From: Pseudomonadota bacterium
GTDB taxonomy: Bacteria > SAR324 > NAC60-12
Length of the DNA stretch: 5,604 nt
Reading direction: 5' to 3'
Assembly: GCA_014381795.1 (NCBI GenBank)
Contig: JACNKY010000360.1
Span: 1 to 5,604 of the forward strand
Shown here: positions 1 through 5,265 of the stretch, piece by piece
How positions within the stretch are numbered: the first letter of the stretch is position 1
Layout: every line of letters begins with the position of its first letter
Notes under the pieces: model-generated
Databases searched by the model: none
What the model saw: the letters and a program-made list of their open reading frames with translations, nothing else
What the model was told of the DNA's origin: nothing
Program-made: the position numbers and the translations under genes

Positions 1-360
1 AGGAATAATTTTACCGGTGTATTCATAGGTCTTGATACCCAGAAATACTACACCACCACCAATCGTGTACCAAATATAGCGAAAAGATTTGTCACGATCT
101 CCTTTTTCTATTGCGGCATGCGCCAGTACAATACTCAAACTTGAAGTAAGTAGGACAAATGTGTTGATTGCACCAGCTGTGACACTCGTCAGCGAAGCAT
201 CTTCAAACCCTGGAGTGCCGTTTAGTTTAAAAAGCACAAAGCAGGCAACTAAACCACCAAAAATAAAAACTTCAGATGCTAGTAGCCACCAAATAGCTAG
301 ACGGCCGCTTGGAATTCCTGTAGAACTTCGATGTGTTGCAATAGGACCGTGCATCGACAT
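1..360 (-). CDS. coxC: Cytochrome c oxidase subunit III, N-terminal part (runs off left edge)
   Basis: Subunit III of an aa3-type heme-copper oxidase, an integral membrane subunit that stabilises subunit I and supports proton uptake into the D-channel. The visible 120 residues start MSMHGP and carry the family pattern SGRLAIWWLLASEVFIFGGL at residues 18-37. E30 in it aligns with the conserved DCCD-reactive Glu of subunit III. NTFVLLTSSLS and FLGIKTYEY follow, also characteristic of the family. The short N-terminus before the first visible helix indicates the bacterial form that lacks the first two helices of the mitochondrial protein. The start is supported by an A-rich GGA Shine-Dalgarno (minus strand, 376-368) seven bases upstream; a second Met at codon 3 is possible. 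It is the last visible gene of the leftward oxidase unit, 74 bases after coxA. The C-terminus is outside the window. Confidence 0.93.
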   Translation of the reverse strand, partial: MSMHGPIATHRSSTGIPSGRLAIWWLLASEVFIFGGLVACFVLFKLNGTPGFEDASLTSVTAGAINTFVLLTSSLSIVLAHAAIEKGDRDKSFRYIWYTIGGGVVFLGIKTYEYTGKIIP

Positions 361-390
361 TATTTAATCCTTTTTTGAGTTAACAAATGA

Positions 391-413
391 ACAGGAACAA
401 CTTACGCTCCTGT
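391..413 (-). other. Small hairpin in the coxA-coxC gap
   Basis: A perfect 6-bp inverted repeat, ACAGGA/TCCTGT with an 11-base loop, lies in the 74-base gap between the coxA stop and the coxC start. It is not followed by a clear U-tract on the minus strand, so it is unlikely to be a full terminator. It could be an intercistronic stem that sets relative transcript stability, or chance. Confidence 0.25.
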
Positions 414-434
414 AATTTTATGGACGTATCAGTT

Positions 435-2144
435 TTACTCTGGCGGTTCATTTTGTGGCCAGTAATCTTTTTCTCGACCTGGGACACTATATTCATATGC
501 ACTACGGTAAACTGTAGGTAGTATTTTGAAATTACCATGAGGTGGTGGAGAAGAAGTACTCCACTCCAGAGTATTTGCATTCCAAGGATTATTTGGTGCT
601 TTCTCTCCCTTGAACATACTGACGAAAAAGTTGTATATAAACACAAACTGAAATAGGAGCAAAACTATTAAACTAACCGTTGCAAATATTCTTATATCTT
701 GCAACTCTTGTTTTGCTAAATCTGGATAGTTCTGAAAATTATAGACTCGTCTATTCTGTCCAGCTAATCCAAGTAAGAACAATGGTAGAAAAATACAGTT
801 AAATGGTACGAAAGTTCCCCAGAAATGAATTTTACCAAGGGTCTCATTCATCATCCGGCCAAACATTTTTGGAAACCAATAAGTGAGTGCTGCAAACATG
901 CCGATAATTGTTATCGGGAAAAACGTGTAATGGAAGTGAGCCAAAACAAAGTATGAATCGTGGAAATAAATATCTAGTGCACTTGCACCTAAATAAATTC
1001 CTGTTACTCCACCAATCAAAAAAGAAGCCAAAAAACTCAAAGCCCACAGCATGGGTGTTTTAAACTCAATCGAACCTCCGTAGAGCGTGGCAATGTAGCT
1101 GAACATCATTTCAGCAAGAGGTATTGAAATCAATACAGTTGTAACTACGAAAACATTCGCCACTCTGGGATCAATACCTGCTATAAATTGATGATGTGCC
1201 CAAACTATGAAGGAAAGTCCGCCTGTAGCAAAAGCAGTATAAAGTATAGTTCTGTAGCCAAATAGTTTCTTTCGTGAAAAAACGGAAATGATGTCTGCCA
1301 CAATTCCCATGGTGGGAAGCAGTACTACATAAACCTCAGGATGGCCAAAAAACCAGAACAGGTGTTGCCATAGTAGCGGATCACCGCCACCTGAAGGTAG
1401 GAAGAATGTGGTACCTAGTCTTTGGTCCATGAAGAGCATAACGGCTCCAGCTACGAGTGGTCCGACGGATGCCATAAACAAAATTACTGCAACCACGATA
1501 AACCAGACTGCAATTGGTATGTCCATCCATTTCATTCCAGGTGCGCGGGCGTTCATTGTGGTTGTAATAAAATTTATTCCACCCAGTAAAAATGAAACAA
1601 ACTCTAAAGCTACTGCCAGTATCCATAAAGAGGCTCCCCAGTCAGTACGACTGTATTCTGCTACTGAAGAAAGTGGCGGATAAGATGTCCAGGCTCCACC
1701 GAAACCTCCACCTGCAACGAAAAATGATGTAATCAGCACCAATGTACTTACTAAAAATATCTGATATGATAAACGGTTTAATCTTGGAAAAACCATATCA
1801 TCACAACCTATCATTAATGGAATCAAGAAGTTGCCAAAGCCAGCAATTAGAACAGGCATAGCCACCCAGAAGATCATAATCGTTCCGTGATTGGTGACCA
1901 GCATGTTGTATTCTCCCGGGCCAACCAGACCATAGAGAGGAACCAACTCCCCCGGGAATGCCAGTTGCATCCGGAAAGCATAGGCAAAATACCCCCCGAT
2001 AATCGCCATGATCATTCCGGTGAAAATGTACTGCATCCCGATGATTTTATGATCGACAGGTAGTATGTATTTGTATAAAAAACTTAACTCTTCATGATGT
2101 TCCGCGTGAGTATCCGTCTGGACCGCGGCAGTTGCTTGGCTCAT
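435..2144 (-). CDS. coxA: Cytochrome c oxidase subunit I, A-type, with atypical K-channel
   Basis: Catalytic subunit of a cytochrome c:O2 oxidoreductase in the inner membrane (569 aa, about 12 helices). Ligands visible: H86 (NHGTIMIFW) and H405 for the low-spin heme, H403 for the high-spin heme (AHFHY), and H268, H317, H318 for CuB. Y272 in GHPEVY is the His-Tyr cross-link tyrosine, and R465/R466 are the heme-propionate arginines. The D-channel is present: N105, D116 (DDMVFPRLN), N123, E270. The K-channel is not: the canonical VPTGIKIF reads IPLAEMMF (residues 341-348), so Thr is L343 and Lys is M346, while the helix VI Ser is A283 followed by D284. The usual helix V HLAG motif is also missing. 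A soluble tail with PPPHGNF ends the protein. The start at 2144 is chosen because AAGAGGA lies five bases upstream; a 12-codon longer frame would overlap coxB. The stop is TAA. The overall family is certain; proton-path details are inferred by alignment from memory to Paracoccus CtaD. Confidence 0.97.
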   Translation of the reverse strand: MSQATAAVQTDTHAEHHEELSFLYKYILPVDHKIIGMQYIFTGMIMAIIGGYFAYAFRMQLAFPGELVPLYGLVGPGEYNMLVTNHGTIMIFWVAMPVLIAGFGNFLIPLMIGCDDMVFPRLNRLSYQIFLVSTLVLITSFFVAGGGFGGAWTSYPPLSSVAEYSRTDWGASLWILAVALEFVSFLLGGINFITTTMNARAPGMKWMDIPIAVWFIVVAVILFMASVGPLVAGAVMLFMDQRLGTTFFLPSGGGDPLLWQHLFWFFGHPEVYVVLLPTMGIVADIISVFSRKKLFGYRTILYTAFATGGLSFIVWAHHQFIAGIDPRVANVFVVTTVLISIPLAEMMFSYIATLYGGSIEFKTPMLWALSFLASFLIGGVTGIYLGASALDIYFHDSYFVLAHFHYTFFPITIIGMFAALTYWFPKMFGRMMNETLGKIHFWGTFVPFNCIFLPLFLLGLAGQNRRVYNFQNYPDLAKQELQDIRIFATVSLIVLLLFQFVFIYNFFVSMFKGEKAPNNPWNANTLEWSTSSPPPHGNFKILPTVYRSAYEYSVPGREKDYWPQNEPPE

Positions 2145-2149
2145 TGTTT

Positions 2150-2156
2150 TCCTCTT
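2150..2156 (-). promoter_or_regulatory. Shine-Dalgarno fixing the coxA start
   Basis: AAGAGGA on the minus strand, five bases before the ATG at 2144. It decides the MSQATAAV start over the upstream in-frame ATG at 2180, which would overlap the coxB 3' end and has no comparable site. With this start the coxB-coxA gap is 25 bases. Confidence 0.7.
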
Positions 2157-2169
2157 AACTAAAAATAGA

Positions 2170-2949
2170 CTAAAATACACTGGCTAAAAGCACAGCAAAG
2201 GAATCCTCGTCGTCAACTTTCGAGGTGTTTGATGGGAATTTTGTCTTTGTTCCCTTACGTTTTTGAAAATGACTCTCGTAGGTTCCGTTTTGAATTTGAG
2301 CCATGGTGGTGTTATAGCTTTCTTCGGAATGTACTGTAATTGCTGCACCCATGATTCCATGACCATACCCACACATCTCTGCGCACTGCAGATCATAGGT
2401 ACCTGTTTTTGTCGGCTTAAACCAACCGCTGATTGTCCTTCCAGGAACAGCATCTTGTCTCAAACGGAATGCAGGTACAGAAAAATTATGAAGTACATCC
2501 CGAGACTGTAGTTCAAAGTGGTATGTTTTATCAGTCTGTACATGGAGGTCATTGACTGTAGCCACATCATCCTGTGTGTCAAGTTCTCCATCCGGCCCTG
2601 CGTGAATGAAGGACCAACTCCATTGCTGTCCAATGATTCTTACTAGATTGTCTCTTGGTGGAAGAGTTTGTTTTATGTCGACCCAAACCATAATGTTGAT
2701 AGCTATAATTACTACATCCATTGCAATCACAGCATAGTGAGGATAGTGCGTCCATTTTGTTTCGCTATGCTTCTCTCCAGCTATGTACTGGGCTTTTACA
2801 CCTTCTTTCCTCCGGAACCGTATAATTAAATATACTAGTGCTCCAAATGTCAAAAAGAACCAGAACCCGATGATCAAAGTGATCACTAGAAAGAGGTTGT
2901 CGATATCCCCTGCAAATGAGGATGCTCTATGTACAAAATATTCAATCAT
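2170..2949 (-). CDS. coxB: Cytochrome c oxidase subunit II (CuA subunit)
   Basis: Accepts electrons from cytochrome c at the binuclear CuA centre and passes them to heme a in CoxA. The 259 residues show two membrane helices (about 17-46 and 71-93) followed by a periplasmic cupredoxin domain. All six CuA ligands are present: H154 (LHNFSVPAFR), C189, E191, C193, H197 and M200 (QCAEMCGYGHGIM). The electron-entry aromatic motif GQQWSWSF is at 107-114. E63 in SETKWT aligns with the conserved Glu at the K-channel mouth. There is no CXXCH, so this is not a caa3 fusion, and no lipobox or clear cleavable signal peptide. Oddities are a GPDGELDTQDD insertion at 118-128 and a hydrophilic C-terminal tail of about 45 residues. 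The ATG at 2949 is the first possible start (in-frame TAA nine bases upstream), but no Shine-Dalgarno is visible. It lies between the 35-aa gene and coxA. Confidence 0.96.
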   Translation of the reverse strand: MIEYFVHRASSFAGDIDNLFLVITLIIGFWFFLTFGALVYLIIRFRRKEGVKAQYIAGEKHSETKWTHYPHYAVIAMDVVIIAINIMVWVDIKQTLPPRDNLVRIIGQQWSWSFIHAGPDGELDTQDDVATVNDLHVQTDKTYHFELQSRDVLHNFSVPAFRLRQDAVPGRTISGWFKPTKTGTYDLQCAEMCGYGHGIMGAAITVHSEESYNTTMAQIQNGTYESHFQKRKGTKTKFPSNTSKVDDEDSFAVLLASVF

Positions 2950-2976
2950 CTTAATTTATTACTGCAATATCGTTGC

Positions 2977-2990
2977 TCGCTCTTCAGCGA
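2977..2990 (-). other. Small stem-loop in the coxB leader
   Basis: TCGCT/AGCGA forms a 5-bp stem with a 4-base loop. An adjacent GCAA/TTGC pair (about 2965-2977) could form a second tiny stem. Both lie just upstream of the coxB ATG, which lacks a Shine-Dalgarno. Either could affect initiation or be chance; the stems are short. Confidence 0.2.
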
Positions 2991-3000
2991 TTAAGTAGAT

Positions 3001-3023
3001 AAGCTTTTACACAAAAAAAGCTT
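3001..3023. repeat. AT-rich inverted repeat after the small membrane gene
   Basis: AAGCTTTT/AAAAGCTT is an 8-bp perfect inverted repeat with a 7-base loop, beginning a few bases after the stop of the 35-codon gene. It contains two HindIII-type hexamers. On the minus strand no T-run follows, so it is at best a weak attenuator or 3'-end stem between this gene and coxB. Confidence 0.3.
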
Positions 3024-3025
3024 TT

Positions 3026-3133
3026 TCAGGCATTAAATGCAAAAACGTAGATACCCGCCATAAACATTATACAACCAGTAAAAACAACATAAAACACTTT
3101 TTTTACCATTACATCAGAATCATTTTCTTCCAT
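3026..3133 (-). CDS. 35-aa single-helix membrane protein, candidate oxidase subunit IIa-like
   Basis: A complete short frame, ATG to TGA, 35 residues, beginning MEENDSDVMVKK. It has an acidic then basic N-terminus and one membrane helix (about 13-33) ending FMAGIYVFAF. A strong Shine-Dalgarno, GGAGG (3141-3137), stands three bases before the ATG, and the gene fits the 97-base slot between the cyoE stop and the AT-rich repeat. Length, the MEE start, the F-x-x-G-[IV]-Y-x-x-x-F helix end and the position just ahead of the subunit II gene all recall subunit IIa (CbaD, about 34 aa) of Thermus ba3 oxidase. That comparison is from memory and the protein is too short to be decisive. It could instead be an unrelated assembly or accessory peptide of the oxidase. 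Function in the oxidase complex is inferred from context. Confidence 0.7.
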   Translation of the reverse strand: MEENDSDVMVKKVFYVVFTGCIMFMAGIYVFAFNA

Positions 3134-3161
3134 AGACCTCCAAAGAACTGGACTGTTTAGG

Positions 3162-4067
3162 TTAATATAAAAAACGTTCTAGGACTATAATAGTACTCAG
3201 AACAGGTAAATAAATAATGGAAACAAGAAAAACCTTACGGGCATTTTCTACGCTACTTTCACGAAAAAATAAAGTAATTACTGCAAAAAATCCTAAACCA
3301 AGCAAAATTGCACCTGTCAGATAAAGCAGGCTGGCCTGACCAATGATGTGAATCGCAAGGCTTGCAATAAAAAGCAAACCGGTATTATACAACATCTGTA
3401 GTGCGGTTCTTCGTCCTGTTTGATCATCCAGTGATAGCATCCTGAAACCGCCTTTCTGGTAGTCATCGCGATACATCCAGGCAATTGCAAAAAAATGTGG
3501 AAGCTGCCAAAAATAAAGCAACGCGAAAATAGGCAGGACTTCCCAATCCAACTGACCGCGAGCAGCAGTCCAACCCATAACCGGAGGTAATGCACCTGTT
3601 ATTCCTCCAAACCAAGTATTGGCGATGGTTCTTTGTTTCAGCGGAGTATAAACCAGGATGTAAGAAATAAGAGTCAGTAAACCAAGTGCGGCAGTAAGTA
3701 CATTAAGGGTCAGCAATAAAGTCGTGATACCGGCGATGGAAATTATTATTCCAAAAAGCAAAGCTTCATTTTCGGAGAGTCTCCCCATGGGTAGGGGACG
3801 GTTCTTTGTCCGGCTCATCTTTGAATCAGGCACCTTCTCCATCCATTGATTGAGCACATGCGCTCCTGCACCTGTCAAGGCTGTGCCTGACAATAAGTAC
3901 AGCAAAGGCAGCACGGTTATTACACTGTCCTGAGGCAGAACAAAACCAAGAACAGTGCTGAAGAGTACACTGGACAGTAAGCGTGGCTTTGTTAAAGTTA
4001 TATAATCTCTAATTTTACTGATTGTGAAGGAAGGAAAAATGTTTACTCCGAGAGATTTTTCACTCAT
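3162..4067 (-). CDS. cyoE: Protoheme IX farnesyltransferase (heme O synthase)
   Basis: UbiA-family membrane prenyltransferase (CyoE/CtaB) that adds a farnesyl group from farnesyl diphosphate to the 2-vinyl group of heme B, giving heme O, the precursor of heme A for CoxA. It has 301 residues, close to the usual 280-300. The first Asp-rich prenyl-diphosphate motif is NQWMEKVPDSKMSRT at 73-87, followed by NRPLPMGRL (89-97). YTPLKQRT (140-147), GALPPVMGW (158-166), FWQLPHFFAIAWMYRDDY (186-203) and GGFRML (206-211) are all classic for the family. Multiple hydrophobic helices run through the protein. It is the first gene of the leftward oxidase unit, 28 bases before the small membrane gene. The ATG at 4067 gives the MSEKSLG start, but no Shine-Dalgarno is seen; the next in-frame Met is far inside. 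No heme A synthase gene is visible in the window. Confidence 0.96.
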   Translation of the reverse strand: MSEKSLGVNIFPSFTISKIRDYITLTKPRLLSSVLFSTVLGFVLPQDSVITVLPLLYLLSGTALTGAGAHVLNQWMEKVPDSKMSRTKNRPLPMGRLSENEALLFGIIISIAGITTLLLTLNVLTAALGLLTLISYILVYTPLKQRTIANTWFGGITGALPPVMGWTAARGQLDWEVLPIFALLYFWQLPHFFAIAWMYRDDYQKGGFRMLSLDDQTGRRTALQMLYNTGLLFIASLAIHIIGQASLLYLTGAILLGLGFFAVITLFFRESSVENARKVFLVSIIYLPVLSTIIVLERFLY

Positions 4068-4121
4068 TTTAGGCAGGTTTATCTATGTTTTCTAGTTAAT
4101 AAATTATATGTAATTTGTGAA

Positions 4122-4150
4122 AAAATAACATATAAAAATTTCGATGACAA
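4122..4150 (-). promoter_or_regulatory. Candidate promoter for the cyoE-cox operon
   Basis: On the minus strand, TTGTCA (4150-4145) is separated by 17 bases from TATTTT (4127-4122). That matches the sigma70 consensus at 5 and 4 of 6 positions and would give a leader of about 50 bases before cyoE. A perfect TATAAT at 4108-4103, with a poor -35, is an alternative start point nearer the gene. The region is very AT-rich, so chance matches are likely. Confidence 0.35.
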
Positions 4151-4213
4151 GTTAATACTTAAAAAAAAGACAGCTTGCAAGACTGATTTTTCTATCAAAA
4201 ATTTTAAAAAGTC

Positions 4214-4242
4214 TTGACCAACTTCAATTCTACTCTTACAAT
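4214..4242 (+). promoter_or_regulatory. Sigma70-like promoter for the amidase-preT unit
   Basis: TTGACC (4214-4219), a 17-base spacer, then TACAAT (4237-4242): five of six matches in each box with ideal spacing. Transcription would begin near 4249, leaving a leader of about 93 bases that contains the inverted repeat at 4277-4306 and the Shine-Dalgarno at 4331-4337. This is the best promoter match in the window. Confidence 0.65.
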
Positions 4243-4276
4243 TCTCAGACTTAAATAAAGAATAATTTATTTGGAC

Positions 4277-4306
4277 ATGTCAGGTAACAGGATATTATGC
4301 TGACAT
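4277..4306 (+). repeat. ATGTCAG/CTGACAT inverted repeat in the amidase leader
   Basis: A perfect 7-bp inverted repeat with a 16-base loop (4284-4299). The left arm overlaps an 8-bp palindrome, GACATGTC (4274-4281), so three GACAT/ATGTC half-sites lie within about 30 bases. It sits between the predicted transcription start and the Shine-Dalgarno. It could be an operator for a dimeric repressor acting downstream of the promoter, or an RNA hairpin; no known regulator is recognised. Confidence 0.4.
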
Positions 4307-4342
4307 ATTTGCTTCCTATAAAGATTATTTAAAGGAGAATAA

Positions 4343-5206
4343 ATGAAAGTACGTAGCGGGTTAATTCAAATGGCCCTGAAGGGAGACACATCGATGGCTC
4401 CGGAAGAAATTACAAAGAAAATGATAGAAGCTCATATTCCCTATATTGAAGAGGCAGGCGAAAAAGGCGTGCAGGTACTCTGCATGCAGGAGGTCTTCAC
4501 CCAACCTTATTTTTGCCCCAGTCAGGACTCAAAGTGGTACGCTGCTGTAGAAAAGATCCCAGAGGGACCAACCACGAAACTTATGCAGGAATATGCAAAA
4601 AAGTATAACATGGTGATTGTTGTACCAATTTATGAAGAAGAAATGACAGGTGTGTATTACAACACAGCGGCAGTGATAGACGCAGATGGAAAATATCTGG
4701 GAAAATACCGCAAAACTCACATACCTCAGGTTGCAGGATTTTATGAGAAATTCTTTTTCAAACCAGGAAACTTAGGCTTTCCGGTATTTGAAACTGCTTA
4801 CTGCAAACTTGGCGTGTACATTTGTTATGACCGGCATTTTCCGGAAGGTTGGCGGGCACTTGGATTGAACGGTGCAGAATATATTGTCAATCCGTCCGCC
4901 ACAGTAGCAGGCCTTTCCCAATATTTGTGGGAATTGGAACAGCCAGCCTCAGCTGCAGCTAACGGTTGTTACATTGGAGCAATTAACAGAGTTGGTTCAG
5001 AAGAACCCTGGAACATTGGTAAGTTTTATGGATCCAGCTACATCGTTAATCCGCGTGGAAAAATTGAGGCGCAGCTTGACGATCACAGTGACGGTTTGCT
5101 GGTGCATGACATGGATATGGATGCTGTCCGGGAAATTCGAAACCTCTGGCAGTTCTATCGTGATCGCCGTCCGGAAACTTATGGAGATCTGACCAAACTG
5201 CAATAA
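4343..5206 (+). CDS. Nitrilase-superfamily amidase, probable beta-ureidopropionase
   Basis: Carbon-nitrogen hydrolase predicted to cleave N-carbamoyl-beta-alanine (or N-carbamoyl-beta-aminoisobutyrate) to the beta-amino acid, CO2 and NH3, the last step of reductive pyrimidine catabolism, in the cytoplasm. The 287 residues form one nitrilase domain with the catalytic triad E50 (LCMQEVF), K124 (GKYRKTHIP) and C161 (VYICYDRHFPEGW). E135 matches the extra active-site Glu of the family. NPSATVAGLSQYLWELEQPA (183-202) and NRVGSEEPWN resemble beta-ureidopropionase and N-carbamoyl-amino-acid amidases more than nitrilases proper. The start is supported by AAAGGAG (4331-4337) five bases upstream. The neighbouring preT-like gene, 59 bases downstream on the same strand, supports the pyrimidine role. 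Alternatives are an N-carbamoyl-D-amino acid or N-carbamoylputrescine amidase; sequence alone does not fully separate these. Confidence 0.9.
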   Translation: MKVRSGLIQMALKGDTSMAPEEITKKMIEAHIPYIEEAGEKGVQVLCMQEVFTQPYFCPSQDSKWYAAVEKIPEGPTTKLMQEYAKKYNMVIVVPIYEEEMTGVYYNTAAVIDADGKYLGKYRKTHIPQVAGFYEKFFFKPGNLGFPVFETAYCKLGVYICYDRHFPEGWRALGLNGAEYIVNPSATVAGLSQYLWELEQPASAAANGCYIGAINRVGSEEPWNIGKFYGSSYIVNPRGKIEAQLDDHSDGLLVHDMDMDAVREIRNLWQFYRDRRPETYGDLTKLQ

Positions 5207-5217
5207 TTGTTTTACCA

Positions 5218-5245
5218 GGCGGTGATTCGCTTAAAAATTACCGCC
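5218..5245 (+). other. Intercistronic hairpin between the amidase and preT
   Basis: GGCGGTGATT pairs with AATTACCGCC as a 10-bp stem with one G-U pair and an 8-base loop (5228-5235), starting 12 bases after the amidase stop. Only GTTTA follows, not a U-tract, so an intrinsic terminator is doubtful. A processing or stability stem, or partial attenuation that lowers preT expression, is more likely. Confidence 0.5.
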
Positions 5246-5265
5246 GTTTATGCTGAGAATAATAT

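Noticed and set aside
89..367. Plus-strand open frame of 92 codons near the left edge
   Set aside because: The minus strand here encodes clear subunit III sequence with a Shine-Dalgarno, so this is a shadow.
1408..1683. Plus-strand open frame of 91 codons inside coxA
   Set aside because: It is antisense to strongly conserved CoxA sequence, has no recognisable domain and no good ribosome site; other antisense and out-of-frame frames in the cox, cyoE and amidase genes were dropped for the same reason.
435..2144. B-type (ba3) subunit I, suggested by the IIa-like neighbour and lost K-channel Lys
   Set aside because: GHPEVY with the D-channel residues N105, D116, N123 and E270, plus the presence of coxC, place it with A-type oxidases.
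2145..2180. CoxA start 12 codons upstream, giving a 581-aa protein overlapping coxB
   Set aside because: AAGAGGA precedes the ATG at 2144 at proper spacing; the extra residues MYFSLFLVKRKT lie over the coxB 3' end and have no ribosome site.
2170..2949. caa3-type subunit II with fused cytochrome c
   Set aside because: There is no CXXCH in the frame; the C-terminal tail is short and has no cysteines.
3001..3026. Intrinsic terminator between the small membrane gene and coxB
   Set aside because: The 8-bp stem is AT-rich and no T-run follows it on the minus strand; a strong stop would cut coxB off from the only evident operon promoter.
4343..5206. N-carbamoylputrescine amidase (polyamine pathway)
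   Set aside because: Some N-terminal motifs (EVFTQPYFC, YRKTHIP) are shared with that family, but the CYDRHFPEG active-site stretch and the adjacent preT-like gene fit beta-ureidopropionase better; kept only as an alternative.
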